A DNA stretch of 64,000 nucleotides from Yersinia hibernica (GCF_004124235.1 NZ_CP032487.1:992001-1056000); one strand, 5' to 3'. Shown: positions 10,501 to 19,414, counted from the first letter of the stretch. Notes: generated by a model from the sequence alone, not told the origin. Made by a program: numbers and translations.

Positions 10501-12271
10501 TGCCCGCTAACGTCATGGCGCCTGCGGCGATGGTTTGCCCTTGTGCGATTAATTCTTGCCGGGTGGTGACTTTCAGATTGCCTGCATCCATCAGGCGACC
10601 ATCACTTTGCACACCCGCGCCCAATAGGCTGCTACGATCGCTGTCTAGGCGCTGCGCATTGATGGCGATATTGCCCTTAGAGAGGAGGGTGCCGCCACGG
10701 TTATCCAGCGCACCGGCCAGATTCAGGTTAAAATCTGTTGCTCCCGTTTGCGCTATCACGCCGCCCACATTGGAGAGTGAATGAGTGTCGAGCGTCATTT
10801 GCTCGGCAACCAAACGGGCGCTGTCAGTGCGTAACATCAAGGCGGTCGAGGCGGACAGTTGGTTGGCCGACAAGTCTGCCCCCGTGAGATCGATATCCCC
10901 ACCTTGGGCGGTCAGCGCCAAATCACTGCTTTGCGTTTGGCTGCCGCTGAGATCGAGACTTTGCCCGGTGAAGTGCTGCGCCGTCCCGCTAATATTCTTC
11001 CCTTGCGCGAGTAACTTTCCGCTGGCCTCAACACGCAGTGTGCCGCTGGTAATGCGGCTGTTGTCGGATTTAACGCCCGCCCCTAAGACGGAGTGGCGGC
11101 TGCTATTGACTTCAGCGGCGCGCAGCGAAGTGTCACCGGCGGCGGCAAGGGTACCGGTGTTACTGAGTTTGCCTGCCGTGGTGAGTTGGGTGTTGCCCTG
11201 CGCATACAGCACCCCCGCGTTTTCTATCTCGCCAGTGGTCTTCACCGTCAGTTGTTGGGCGCTGTTGATCTGCCCGCTGTTGACCAGCATGCCATCGGCG
11301 GTTATCGTGATATCACCCGCTGAAGCCCCTATCTTTCCGGCATTGCGCACGCCGACACCGCTTTCAGTACCGATCAGGCGAATTTTACCGGCGTACATGC
11401 CGCCCAAACTGGCGACATCCACTGCCACGGTAGGGCGCGGGCTGCCATCGCTGGCTTTGGCATTAATGGCCTGATGCGCGGCATCCACCTGATTACGCCC
11501 GGTGGTGACATTCAGTTCTTTGGCCCAAATACCGGCATTCACTTTGACGGAGCGCGCGATCAGATCGGTATGGTCCTGACGGCTGCTGTCCAGACCGTTG
11601 CCCTGAATAACAATTTCGCCCCGTTCGACATCGTAGCCGGTCAGTTGGCCGTTATTGAGTTGCACCTGACCGGTGGTCAGCGTGGCGCGGTTGGCGTTGA
11701 TAAAGCCGCAGCCTTCACAGGTAATGCCAGCGGGGTTGGCAATCACCACCTGCGCTTTGCGCCCGGCCACCTCGATATAACCATTGAGCTTGCTGGGGTC
11801 GCGGCTATTAACCTCATTGAGAATAACGCTGGCTTCACCGCGCGCCAGCCACGGGTTACCGTCAACGACGCCGGCGATTTGCGTTTGATTGGGACCGTGG
11901 CCGTTATTGAGGATCACCCCGCGATTATCGACATCAAACTGGCTGTAGACGTTGCGAGAAACCCCGCCACTGCTGGGCGTTTGAATATTGACCTGTGGCG
12001 TACCGTTGGCGCTGTTGATAATGGTCGGCTGCTGGTTACCCGGTGCACTGGTATCGGCGACAATATTGGCCTGCACGGATAATGAGACGCAGCCCAATGC
12101 CAATAACAGGCTGAAGCTTAATGTTGATAAAGAACTGATACGGCGGCTCTGAGTATGACCCACACCTGACGAGGGCGACGAAGCCGCCCGACCGGAAGCC
12201 GCGATATCCGCGACCACCATCAACAGGCCTCGCGCCTTGTTGAATACGATTCGGTACAGGTTTTTATTCAT
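4571..12271 (-). CDS. cdiA: CdiA contact-dependent inhibition toxin, two-partner secretion exoprotein
   Basis: A 2566-residue filamentous surface protein exported by CdiB. Residues 1-68 are an extended signal peptide (MNKNLYRIVFNKARGLLMVV start, hydrophobic core near 52-66). The TPS secretion domain follows at about 70-250, with NPAGITCEGCGFINANRA near 179-194. The middle to about 2050 is haemagglutinin-type beta-helical repeats. The pretoxin VENN motif is at residues 2322-2325 (bases 5297-5308). After it come a hydrophobic segment ([19 protein letters not shown], about 2389-2407), probably the inner-membrane entry part, and a variable toxin domain at about 2470-2566. That domain, with YGHWDKHKQEFPEL, ETVYYNPATNTFAV and PRTMFKPNP, recalls colicin D/E5-like RNases, but I cannot assign the activity. 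It is 36 bp downstream of cdiB and overlaps the immunity gene. Confidence 0.92.
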   Translation of the reverse strand: MNKNLYRIVFNKARGLLMVVADIAASGRAASSPSSGVGHTQSRRISSLSTLSFSLLLALGCVSLSVQANIVADTSAPGNQQPTIINSANGTPQVNIQTPSSGGVSRNVYSQFDVDNRGVILNNGHGPNQTQIAGVVDGNPWLARGEASVILNEVNSRDPSKLNGYIEVAGRKAQVVIANPAGITCEGCGFINANRATLTTGQVQLNNGQLTGYDVERGEIVIQGNGLDSSRQDHTDLIARSVKVNAGIWAKELNVTTGRNQVDAAHQAINAKASDGSPRPTVAVDVASLGGMYAGKIRLIGTESGVGVRNAGKIGASAGDITITADGMLVNSGQINSAQQLTVKTTGEIENAGVLYAQGNTQLTTAGKLSNTGTLAAAGDTSLRAAEVNSSRHSVLGAGVKSDNSRITSGTLRVEASGKLLAQGKNISGTAQHFTGQSLDLSGSQTQSSDLALTAQGGDIDLTGADLSANQLSASTALMLRTDSARLVAEQMTLDTHSLSNVGGVIAQTGATDFNLNLAGALDNRGGTLLSKGNIAINAQRLDSDRSSLLGAGVQSDGRLMDAGNLKVTTRQELIAQGQTIAAGAMTLAGSRVDLSDSYTQAREINITATQGDISTQRANITSLGALTINANTNAGQTLDNQSGTLAANTMSLNLGQLDNHAGKITASEDLSIQLQSDFSHLADSILQAGRDLTLNTRGSFTNDGQILSGGQLSTDSNSLLNNGNIIAAQASLTTAGALVNNGQILTSGQLNTDVNTLFNTGTIISAQATLKARERITNSGPNALIGATDENGTLALLAPVIENSDTVTDTDTAPTTTILGMGNVILAGVLDSNGLYQQAAQVLNISGLIESGKDLLVYANTLTNRRHILTANSDFVVADTVNGSAYWTEDNPDIPGGRYAEPPHGGSMNSDYIGTDYTSTIAYNSIDNISPEAQLLAGGNLTAQVGTLENYWSKVSAQGEIDLTGVTVQQDGWGNAQRLIERTTSTGVWRYRTYKGDLWGTAWGPEVSEQATNQYASSLTAKTISGSGSTINNGANPGAVTPPGGSSNTGKDLAVEFNGISLTQPNGGLYQFSTDYTVNSQYLIETNPAFANLNNWRGSDYLLQQLNNDPNVIFKRLGDNAYEQRLVRDQVLALTGQAVANDYRSAQEQFEALFAAGLEYSKAFNIALGTHLSAEQMAALTTNIVLMESREVAGQTVLVPVVYLAGVKPGDLQANGSLIAAENITLTDMQGFNNSGAMIATNNLNLSMAQDITLNNRGGLLQAGGNMLLSTLNSDIDLTGSRLTATNLQLDSGRDIILRTASEQLSSDNGAVQRNQTVLGPLASINVSNNAVINTERDFIMQGAGLNVGQDLQVNTGGDWLLNTVETRDQITANSGRSSSTSEHIRHLGSEVNVGGALTANVNNLTAVGANINADTIDVQAQNINLSAAADSLQVTGESSSKRHASSVELYDETLRGSQLNATGDINLNAVKDINISASGIQTDGALKLAAGGDITLTTQTEQHDEQRNHTGTKKGLASSTTTRTEDSISQTLAIGSMLSAGSIDVSGKNIAVIGSNVVADNDINLRAQENIIVGTAQQSESESHLYEQKKSGLMSTGGIGVTVGSNSTKVTDTGQSISNVGSTVGSVLGNVNMTAGEDLTVKGSDVLAGKDINLTGKNVSILAAENQSSQTHSVEQKSSGLTLALSGAVGSALNTAVTTAKDASEESNGRLAALQGVKAALSGVQAVQGGQLVQAQGGDATSMFGVSASLGSQKSSSQQHQEQTSVTGSTLTAGNNLTINATGDGNPTNGDIVVQGSQLKAGGDTTLDAARDVLLLGAANTQKTDGSNSSSGGSVGVSLGFGSSGGGLSIFANANKGQGNEHGDGTFWTETQVDTGGTLSLHSGRDTSLVGAQAGGETVKVDVGRDLLLQSQQDSDNYDAKQTSTSGGVSVAVVGGGGSANLSMSKDKLHSNYDSVQEQTGIFAGKGGFDITVGEHTQLDGAVIASTADKSKNSLDTGTLGFSDIENKADFKAEHQGGSLSTGGPVGSDLLSNLGGVVLSGLSNDGHAEGTTQSAIADGTITLRDQDKQQQNVEDLSRDTENANGSIGPIFDKEKEQNRLREAQLIGEIGGQAMDIARTQGKIIATNAANEKMKDVRPEDITAAKEQWEKANPGKVATAEDINNQIYQTAYNQAFNESGLGTGGSVQRAMQAATAAIQGLAGGNMAQALTGASAPYLAEVIKAGTGDNQAANAMAHAVLGAVTAYASGNNALAGAAGAATAELMAPVIIAAMGWDKNTLSEDQKQTVSALATLAAGLAGGLTGDSTADTVAGAQTGKNAVENNALREIIDQNVSGVSQAEKYQNAQKELVAAVEEFKAHNCAGISAEACSAKMQANSDELLKGFTGFGIDFVPIIGDIKSLAEAQSALDYLIATIGFIPGAGDIAGKAIKAAEAALKKGDLAEASRLINEGSQQVSSKAKDVQIWSETKKNDPVSNAYGHWDKHKQEFPELQNSKQYVEAAHDFVNNPPPGTLVKVRPNGETVYYNPATNTFAVKRTDNVPRTMFKPNPADHGYETNLDYFNAQ

Positions 12272-12307
12272 GGTTCATTCTCAAAAAGTCAGGACTCATC
12301 AGGTACA

Positions 12308-14053
12308 TTAGTATTGCCAGTTCAGGTTAAAGCCGAGGGTCACCGAGTCGGTTTTGAAGCCATCGGGTTTAGACAGGGGTTTACCGGCAAACAGGTCATA
12401 TTGGGTATGAAACACGTGGCCACGCACACCGACAGCACCGCCCGCTAAGTGTTGGCCCAGCAGATAAGGGTCACTGCGACCACCCACCTCGCCATAATCA
12501 ACACCGACATACAGCTCATGCCCTGGCAGCGGGGTATACCAGCCCAGATCATTGCGTACCGTCCAGCCGCGATCGGCATTGAGGGTGCGTTCGCCGTCAA
12601 ACCCGCGCACTGACCAACGACCACCGATAGCGAACTGATCCTGCGGGGTCAGTGGCGTGTTGGTGCTCTGGCGCTGGTATTGCAGGTTGTAATGGAAGTT
12701 TTGTTGCTGGATCGTAAAAGGAATATCCAGTTGCGCATTCAGTCGCAGAATTTTGCTCAATGCAGTGGCTTCGCCAAAATATTCTTCCTGCGCCGGCACC
12801 GCGCCAAACCAGCGGGTGCCGCGCTGATAACTAATCCCCGCGTCCAGCGTGGACTGCGCGATAAAATGGCGATGTTGTAGCCCGACGCGCCAAGCCGAGG
12901 TGCGGCGGCGCTGGACTTCCACTTCGGTATCATTGATGTAGTTTTTCGATGAGCGGGTTAGCACATCGTAGGTGAAGGTGGTTTTCTGGCTGGCGTTGCG
13001 GTGCAGCAAACGGCTGAGTTGCAGCGAAACATTCTCACTTTCGCCCCGGTAGCTGTAGTCGCCATTCAGGCCCGCCACCGTTTGGTGGTAGTCATAGCTG
13101 CTGGCGGTAATACCTGCGGTCCAGTAACCGAACGGCAGAGAGTAATGCCCTGTCAGGTTGTTGGTGCCTTTTTCGCCCCGATTCTTAATGGAGCCGCCGG
13201 CAGAAACATAAAACTGGTCACTCAGGGATAAAGGATTATCGAGAAACAGCGTTGCACCGCCTTGATAACGGCCGGTGCTGCGCGTGCCCGAGTCATCCAG
13301 TGAAGCAGCCAGTCGCCACATTTTGCTCTGCTTCCAGCTCAGGGCGATATCTGTCTCACCGGGGGCATCGCCGGGGATCAACTCCATGCTGGCTTGCACA
13401 GTGGGGATACGTTGGAGATTCTCCAGCCCCTGCTCGATATCGCGCAGATCCAGCAGGTGACCGGCGCGGGCAGGGAAAGCGGTGAACAGCGTGACATGGC
13501 GATCACTCTCGGGTGTCAGGGCCACATGGCGTATCTTGCCGGGCACCACGTGTAGCACCAGCGTGCCACGGTTCAAATCTTGCTGCGGAGCCAGCACGCG
13601 TGTGGTGACATAACCGTGGTCGATCAGGCGGTTCTGCATCTCGCTCATCAGCAGGTTAATGCCTTTCGCGCCCAAACAGTGGCCTTGCGCCTGATTGGCC
13701 AGCCGTTGTAATGGCAGCCAGCGCGGCAAGGGCTCTGTTCCGCTCAATGTGATGTGGTCAATGGCGAAGCACGGTTTTTCCAACGGAAAAGAGAGGCGAC
13801 CCAAAGAGGTTGAGGGTTCAGATAAACGCACATCCGGTGTTGAGGGGGCCAAACGCTCTTCCAGGGCACGTTGCCGTTCCTGTTGGTGAATACTTTGTTG
13901 GACTGGTGGTAATTCCGCGCCAAAGCTGGCGAACGGTATAGCCAATGCTGGCGATAATACACCCGCGATTAATATAAAATAACAGGAACGCGACACAATA
14001 AAAGCCTTCCCCCCTATTTTGGGGTAGGTAAATATAAGATGATTTGCGCGCAT
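12308..14053 (-). CDS. cdiB: CdiB two-partner secretion outer-membrane transporter
   Basis: A 581-residue Omp85/TpsB-family barrel (ShlB/FhaC/CdiB type) that recognises the N-terminal TPS domain of CdiA and passes it across the outer membrane. A signal peptide occupies about residues 1-46. An N-terminal helix region ([20 protein letters not shown]) is followed by POTRA domains; [20 protein letters not shown] and [20 protein letters not shown] are typical POTRA sequence. The barrel follows, with the family signature [20 protein letters not shown] near residues 480-500, and the chain ends in an aromatic residue (NLNWQY) as barrel proteins do. An AGG ribosome-binding site precedes the ATG. It is the first gene of the cdiBAI operon. 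Confidence 0.93.
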   Translation of the reverse strand: MRANHLIFTYPKIGGKAFIVSRSCYFILIAGVLSPALAIPFASFGAELPPVQQSIHQQERQRALEERLAPSTPDVRLSEPSTSLGRLSFPLEKPCFAIDHITLSGTEPLPRWLPLQRLANQAQGHCLGAKGINLLMSEMQNRLIDHGYVTTRVLAPQQDLNRGTLVLHVVPGKIRHVALTPESDRHVTLFTAFPARAGHLLDLRDIEQGLENLQRIPTVQASMELIPGDAPGETDIALSWKQSKMWRLAASLDDSGTRSTGRYQGGATLFLDNPLSLSDQFYVSAGGSIKNRGEKGTNNLTGHYSLPFGYWTAGITASSYDYHQTVAGLNGDYSYRGESENVSLQLSRLLHRNASQKTTFTYDVLTRSSKNYINDTEVEVQRRRTSAWRVGLQHRHFIAQSTLDAGISYQRGTRWFGAVPAQEEYFGEATALSKILRLNAQLDIPFTIQQQNFHYNLQYQRQSTNTPLTPQDQFAIGGRWSVRGFDGERTLNADRGWTVRNDLGWYTPLPGHELYVGVDYGEVGGRSDPYLLGQHLAGGAVGVRGHVFHTQYDLFAGKPLSKPDGFKTDSVTLGFNLNWQY

Positions 14054-14235
14054 TATGCCTGCAAAAACGTTATTTTCAATGTATTTTTGTCGATAAAATG
14101 AGCGGGCAAGAACCCGCCCTTACTGGTGTGGGAAATATCCTACAATGCAGGAGTTAGTGCGGGAATATATTATTAAAAGATATTTGAATGGCAGCTCGAA
14201 GCCTGGGAAATAATATTCCGTCGACGTTTAAAAAT
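14054..14235. other. cdiB upstream region
   Basis: AT-rich leader between cdiB and the IS1-family remnant. The only structure seen is a short 5-bp-stem hairpin at 14102-14117 (GCGGG, CCCGC) within what would be the cdiB 5' untranslated region. The promoter for cdiB should lie here, but I cannot assign boxes with confidence. Confidence 0.4.
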
Positions 14236-14432
14236 GGGTCACGTATTCAATGTGTAGATAGGGTCATTGCAGGTAATGCTCACGCTCAATGAACGTGCCG
14301 ATTATCTTGTCATGCATTTCTGCCGATTTTGAGTACCCAGGCGTTTTGCGATTCAGTCGTTTTAACCGGTTACGAAGATTCAGGTTTTCGCGTTCAATCC
14401 GCTGGGTGTAAAGCTTACCTGTGATGTGACTT
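14236..14432 (-). mobile_element. IS1-family remnant (end of insB)
   Basis: On the minus strand this encodes the C-terminus of an IS1 InsB-type transposase: YTQRIERENLNLRNRLKRLN, then KTPGYSKSAEMHDKIIG and a stop at 14264-14266, closely following the canonical InsB tail. Only this end of the element survives. The outer boundary near 14236 is estimated. It abuts the truncated phosphatase-autotransporter gene at about 14432, so the IS probably removed that gene's 5' part. Confidence 0.82.
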
Positions 14433-14433
14433 T

Positions 14434-15921
14434 GTGCGTAACGATGCTAAGCATAATAAATTTGGCTTATTATTTAATGAATTGGCTGTTGCTGATGGTG
14501 CCGCCTTATTTCATTGCACTGCGGGTAAAGATCGTACCGGATGGACCGCGGTAATCCTGCAAAGTATTGCCGGTGTGGACCGCCAAACTATTATGGAAGA
14601 TTATCTGGCGACTAATGAATATACCCAGGTGCGGGTCGATGCGACGTTGGCAGTACTCCCTGCGGAGGCTTCGGCTATCTATAAACCGATGCTCACAGTA
14701 GATGCCAGTTACCTTCAGGCTGGATTGGATGAGATTGTCACCCAATATGGGGATATGAATAACTATTTGAGGACAGGTCTTGGACTGTCGCAAGAAACAA
14801 TTTATGTATTGCGTGCAAAAATGGTTGAATATCATTCTCTCCCAGGTCAAGAAGATAGTTACGGTAATACTGAAGCCGGAATACAGTTATTGAGTCAATT
14901 ACAGAATAGCGATTTATCGGGCCGTAACACTGCTTACAATTATTATTTACAATCTGCTATTGATGCAGAAACATTAAGTGGCGTTGAGACAAGAGTTGGT
15001 GGTCAAGTATATGCCGATACGGCAAGTTACTTGCTACGACAACCTGCAACTATTGACCAAGCTTTGCAACCTTATCTTACTGGTATAGAACTTAGTGAGG
15101 GGCAAAATAAAGTATGGGCTCATATGTTGGCCGACGTTATTAGTGTTGATGGGTCGAGACAGGCGGTCAGTAGTGATGAACGTACTTATGGCGTTGTCGT
15201 GGGTATAACTCACCGGGTTAGCGAAAATTTGAGTGCTTACGGCGATCTTGGGTATGCGCGAGGAAAGGTAGAAAGTGGTGGAGGCCAAATTGACACTAAC
15301 TCGACTTTTCTCGGTTTAGGGGGACGTTATGGCGTCGATAATCCCGAACAGGGGCTATACACGGAGCTTGGATTTAATGCGGGGGTTATCGACTACCAGA
15401 GCCAACGGGAGCTAGGAAGTGGTTTGGGGAAAACTAGCGGTGATACTGATGGCCATCAATTGGGAGCTAAATTATCACTGGGATATCTCTATACCACATC
15501 CACGATAACGCTGGAGCCATCAATAGGAATGAGAGTATCACACCTTCATCTCGATAATGTCCAAGAGACCGGTAGTGAATTATCACTCAATATGGACGGT
15601 TTTGATAACACGATGACGAGTGCTGTTACCAACATCAATGTAGGAGTTAAACCTTTTATCTCTGGACGTTGGTCTGTGACGCCTGTTATTCGATTAGGTT
15701 ATGAACATACACTCAGCTCACCATCAGTCCACAGTAAAGGGCAGCTTTATGATTACGATATAGAGCAAAGTGCCGCATTCAGTAGCCGCAACCAGTTTCG
15801 GGGAGGAGTCAATTTGGCCGTTAACAATGGACCACTCTCTATGATTGCAGGGGGAAATATAATTGAGGGACAGGGTAATCATGGTCTGAGTGGAAACTTA
15901 GCTCTGGTTTATGCATTTTGA
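14434..15921 (+). pseudogene. Tyrosine phosphatase-autotransporter fusion, 5'-truncated
   Basis: The open frame encodes 495 residues with no plausible start: the GTG at 14434 lies at the IS1 junction with no ribosome-binding site. Residues 20-60 hold a protein-tyrosine-phosphatase signature, ALFHCTAGKDRTGWTAVIL, with the catalytic Cys and Arg of the CxxxxxR loop, as in the Y_phosphatase3 family. The middle is a linker with GVETRVGGQVYADTASYLL. From about residue 225 to the end lies an autotransporter beta-barrel with alternating strands and terminal ALVYAF. The usual N-terminal phosphatase portion and signal peptide are missing. In intact form this would be a self-secreting outer-membrane protein presenting a phosphatase outside the cell (inference). 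Confidence 0.85.
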
Positions 15922-16423
15922 TAACCGACTAAGTAAGTTAGTCGAATAATAACTTACCTGCGGCGTGAGCAAAGGCAAACTCTCGCCGATTGTGTAGCAT
16001 TAGCCACGTGAGGTCAGCAAAAGTTGTGCTGTCGGTTTTCCAGGCAGCCAGCAGATAAAATGGCTCTGTCGCATTAACGGTGAGAAGACGAAAAGATGGA
16101 AGTAGCCTATTGATTCTCAAGCCTACACTTGTAGGCTAAATCCTTCATTAAAATAATACCCCGCCTATAAATTCCGTAAACGTATGCTAAAACCTTATCC
16201 TTTTGAAAAACTAACTAAAATACTCAATATCGATAAACATTCATCATACGGTTAAGCTATCACTCGTTTAATGAAATAAGGAAAGCGGCGGGGTGATGCG
16301 AAGCAACGGTATCCACCCATTCCTACATCATCACTTTCTGTTCATCGAGATAAATTGCATGGTTAAAATAATAATGAATCTGATGTTGGGTTTTAAATCA
16401 GACGGCGCAACATTTATTTTGTG
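15922..16423. other. Gene-free AT-rich stretch
   Basis: About 500 bp between the autotransporter fragment and the IS285-like element. Short open frames here have no ribosome-binding site or recognisable product. I see no convincing gene, RNA or strong terminator. Confidence 0.5.
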
Positions 16424-16431
16424 AGCTAATA
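16424..16431. repeat. Target-site duplication, left copy
   Basis: AGCTAATA immediately before the left end of the IS285-like element; the identical octamer follows its right end. Confidence 0.9.
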
Positions 16432-17746
16432 GAGACTGTAATTAAAATTGTGTAATTGCCTGTTTTTGATATGTTCACTCCAACAACGGAGACAGGCAAA
16501 TTATGGACGAGAAGAAACTTAAAGCTCTCGCTGCAGAACTGGCTAAAGGCCTCAAAACCGAGGCCGATCTCAATGCGTTTTCCCGTATGCTGACGAAGCT
16601 TACCGTCGAAACAGCGCTCAATGCAGAGCTGACTGAACACCTCGGACACGAGAAAAATGCCCCAAAAACCGGTTCAAATACCCGCAACGGCTATTCATCC
16701 AAAACGCTGCTGTGCGACGATGGCGAGATTGAACTGAGCACGCCTCGTGACCGTGAAAATACCTTCGAGCCACAGCTTATCAAGAAAAATCAGACGCGTA
16801 TCACGCAGATGGACAGCCAGATTTTGTCCCTGTACGCCAAAGGCATGACAACCCGTGAAATCGTCGCCACATTCAAGGAAATGTACGATGCGGACGTGTC
16901 ACCCACGCTGATATCTAAAGTCACCGATGCGGTTAAAGAACAGGTTGCTGAATGGCAAAGTCGGCCTCTGGATGCGCTGTATCCCATTGTTTATCTTGAC
17001 TGTATCGTGGTGAAAGTTCGTCAAAGTGGTAGCGTGATAAACAAAGCGGTGTTCCTCGCTCTCGGCATTAATACTGAAGGTCAGAAAGAACTTCTGGGCA
17101 TGTGGCTGGCTGAAAACGAAGGGGCGAAGTTCTGGCTCAGTGTGCTGACGGAGCTTAAAAACCGGGGCCTTCAGGATATTCTGATTGCCTGTGTGGACGG
17201 CCTGAAAGGCTTCCCGGATGCGATAAACAGCGTGTATCCACAGACGCATATCCAGCTTTGCATCATTCACATGGTGCGCAACAGCCTGAAATACGTGTCG
17301 TGGAAGGACTACAAAGCCGTCACCAGCGGACTGAAAACGGTGTATCAGGCTCCGACAGAAGCGGCGGCACTGATGGCGCTGGATAACTTCGCGGCAACCT
17401 GGGACGATAAATACCCGCAAATCAGCAAAAGCTGGCGTGCGCACTGGGGAAATCTCAATACGTTCTTTGGCTACCCGCCCGACATCCGCAAAGCCATCTA
17501 CACCACTAATGCTATCGAATCGCTGAACAGCGTGATCCGTGCAGCTATCAAAAAGCGCAAAGTGTTCCCGACAGACGACTCAGTGAGAAAGGTTATTTAT
17601 CTGGCGATCAAGGATGCTTCAAAAAAATGGAGTATGCCGATCCAGAACTGGCGGCTGGCGATGAGTCGTTTTATTATCGAGTTCGGTGACCGCCTGAGCG
17701 ATCACCTTTAATATGGTGGCAGTTACACAGAATTATTTACAGGGTC
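16432..17746 (+). mobile_element. Complete IS256-family element, IS285-like
   Basis: A 1315-bp element with imperfect inverted ends: GAGACTGTAATTAAAATTGT on the left and GACCCTGTAAATAATTCTGT as reverse complement on the right. It is bounded by identical 8-bp target duplications (AGCTAATA), as expected for the IS256 family. Length and the 402-residue transposase agree with IS285, first known from Yersinia pestis. It appears intact and relatively recent, since both duplications are perfect. Confidence 0.92.
16503..17711 (+). CDS. IS256-family transposase (IS285-like)
   Basis: A 402-residue mutator-type DDE transposase. Family sequence includes TGSNTRNGYSSKTLLCDDGE in the N-terminal region, YPIVYLDCIVVKVRQSG with the first catalytic Asp, ILIACVDGLKGFPDAINSVY with the second, and KAIYTTNAIESLNSVIR with the Glu near the C-terminus. 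No frameshift or internal stop is present, and the whole element is flanked by matching duplications, so the enzyme is probably active. The start follows the left end by about 70 bp. Confidence 0.95.
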   Translation: MDEKKLKALAAELAKGLKTEADLNAFSRMLTKLTVETALNAELTEHLGHEKNAPKTGSNTRNGYSSKTLLCDDGEIELSTPRDRENTFEPQLIKKNQTRITQMDSQILSLYAKGMTTREIVATFKEMYDADVSPTLISKVTDAVKEQVAEWQSRPLDALYPIVYLDCIVVKVRQSGSVINKAVFLALGINTEGQKELLGMWLAENEGAKFWLSVLTELKNRGLQDILIACVDGLKGFPDAINSVYPQTHIQLCIIHMVRNSLKYVSWKDYKAVTSGLKTVYQAPTEAAALMALDNFAATWDDKYPQISKSWRAHWGNLNTFFGYPPDIRKAIYTTNAIESLNSVIRAAIKKRKVFPTDDSVRKVIYLAIKDASKKWSMPIQNWRLAMSRFIIEFGDRLSDHL

Positions 17747-17754
17747 AGCTAATA
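17747..17754. repeat. Target-site duplication, right copy
   Basis: AGCTAATA directly after the right end of the IS285-like element, identical to 16424-16431. Confidence 0.9.
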
Positions 17755-17799
17755 GCAATTTTGTACAGGCTCACAATATTCAAATTAGTTGAGCGAATA

Positions 17800-19074
17800 T
17801 TATCTATCTGCACCCGCAAACTCATAAGGCGTGATTATTTGCTCTCTGTTTGCATCCAAATAATCAGCCCACCATTGCATCATGAGTAATCGCTCTTCCA
17901 TATGAACGGCCAAATGAGTGTAGGCTCCCCGAACTTCATTGCGCTCCATATGGCTCATCTGCCGCTCTACGGCATCTTTTGACCACAGTCGTGACTCAGT
18001 TAACGCACTGCATGCCATTGCTCGGAAACCATGTCCACATACTTCAGTTTTGGTGTCATAGCCGATAGTTCTTAATGCTTTATTTATAGTATTTTCACTC
18101 ATCGGCTTATAGGGATTGTAATCACCGGGGAAAACTAATTCGTAGTCTTTTGATATCTCATATAGCTGGCGAAATAAGGCTAATGCCTGTTTTGATAACG
18201 GTACTAAATGAGGTAAGCCCATTTTTGCTCCTCGGCCAGAATAACGAACTTCAGGCAGCTCCTCCCTGTTTCCTGGAATAATCCACAGCGCTTTATCAAA
18301 ATCAATTTCACACCAACGGGCAAAACGTAATTCACTGGAGCGGACAAATACCGTCAATGTTAGCATCACTGCCAAACGAGTTAATTCACGGCCTTTGGTA
18401 TAGTTTTCTATACGTTGTAATAGCTCAGTCAGCCGGTTGAATGGTAACGCTGGGCGGTGTTGTGTTTTTCTTGGTTGAACCGCACCTTTTAAGTCATGCG
18501 CGGGATTATAACTAATCAAACCCTCCTGTACGGCATAGCGGAATATGGCAACTAATGTCGGCCCTAAGCGTGCAGCGGTAACTGCATTTCCTTTCTCAGC
18601 AACAGCGCGTAATGGTGCAATTAAATCGCGAGTCTGTAACTTTGCGATACCGTGGGAGCCAATTAGGGGGAATAAATGATTCTCCATCGCGCTCAGTATT
18701 TTTGTTGCGGTGATGGGTTTCCATTCAGCATGTCCCAGTGTTCCTGTATGCCATCTACGCGCTACTGTTTCAAATGTATCTCCTGGCTGGGCAATTTGCT
18801 TATCTGCTTTTTTTTGTTCTTTTGGATCAACACCTGCCACAATAAGTGTCTTAGCTGCATCACGTCTTTTTCTCGCTTCACTAAGTGAAACATCGGGATA
18901 GACGCCAAAAGCTAAAGTTCCCTGACGACCACCAAACCGATAATTCATCCGCCAGTATCTGGCACCGTTGGGCTGGATAAGTAGATATAAACCCGCACCG
19001 TCAGTGAGTTTGTATGCTTTATCTTGAGCGGTAGACGAACGTACTTTCAAATCAGTTAGTGGGGCCTTAGCCAT
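17800..19074 (-). CDS. P4-type tyrosine integrase of the island
   Basis: A 424-residue site-specific recombinase of the P4/CP4-57 integrase family. The N-terminal DUF4102 arm-binding domain covers about residues 1-90 (KAYKLTDGAGLYLLIQPNGA, FGVYPDVSLSEARKRRD). The catalytic domain shows Arg in SSELRFARWCEID, the HGFR box in EVCGHGFRAMACSA, and the nucleophile Tyr in NEVRGAYTHLAVHMEER. The start is about 340 bp from the tRNA-Arg gene, and the gene is transcribed away from the tRNA into the island, the usual layout for an element integrated at a tRNA 3' end. The frame is intact, so excision may still be possible if the far attachment site exists outside the window. Confidence 0.95.
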   Translation of the reverse strand: MAKAPLTDLKVRSSTAQDKAYKLTDGAGLYLLIQPNGARYWRMNYRFGGRQGTLAFGVYPDVSLSEARKRRDAAKTLIVAGVDPKEQKKADKQIAQPGDTFETVARRWHTGTLGHAEWKPITATKILSAMENHLFPLIGSHGIAKLQTRDLIAPLRAVAEKGNAVTAARLGPTLVAIFRYAVQEGLISYNPAHDLKGAVQPRKTQHRPALPFNRLTELLQRIENYTKGRELTRLAVMLTLTVFVRSSELRFARWCEIDFDKALWIIPGNREELPEVRYSGRGAKMGLPHLVPLSKQALALFRQLYEISKDYELVFPGDYNPYKPMSENTINKALRTIGYDTKTEVCGHGFRAMACSALTESRLWSKDAVERQMSHMERNEVRGAYTHLAVHMEERLLMMQWWADYLDANREQIITPYEFAGADR

Positions 19075-19414
19075 TATTGATTGCTCCAGATGCTAAGTTG
19101 AAGGTGGGTTTTATTATGAAAATGATTGGTAACCGAATGATGAATAAGAGGAAAAAATTTATCGGATAGCGGTGCCTGATCTTGACATATGGCTAATGAA
19201 CAGTAAGTAAGGACAGTAAGACACATAGGTTTAGCCTCTTATTTGATGGTATCTCAATACCAAACCAAATAATACCATCATAAATACCATCATCAAAATG
19301 AGCTCTGGAGAACCCGATTGAGATGTGGTGAGACGACGGATAACTGAATGGTCTTTGTTTTTATTTGATTTTTAAGTGATTTGAATCTGAATGAGACACT
19401 ATGATAATCGGTTG
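19075..19414. other. Attachment region between integrase and tRNA-Arg
   Basis: No gene. This is the integrase promoter and the island-side half of the attachment site. It contains three copies of a short ATACCATCA motif that may be integrase arm sites (listed separately). Confidence 0.55.
19244..19292. repeat. Three ATACCATCA motifs, candidate integrase arm sites
   Basis: ATACCATCA at 19272-19280 and 19284-19292 as direct repeats 12 bp apart, with an inverted copy (TGATGGTAT) at 19244-19252. Spacing and position between int and the tRNA suit arm-type binding sites of a tyrosine integrase. The function is inferred. Confidence 0.45.

Noticed and set aside
14189..14290. Short frame starting MAARSLGNNIPS as a possible 5' part of the phosphatase-autotransporter
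   Set aside because: It has no signal peptide or phosphatase sequence and runs into the IS1 remnant; too short to support.
15938..16120. A 60-codon minus-strand frame after the autotransporter fragment
   Set aside because: No ribosome-binding site, no similarity I recognise, and overlapping AT-rich intergenic DNA.
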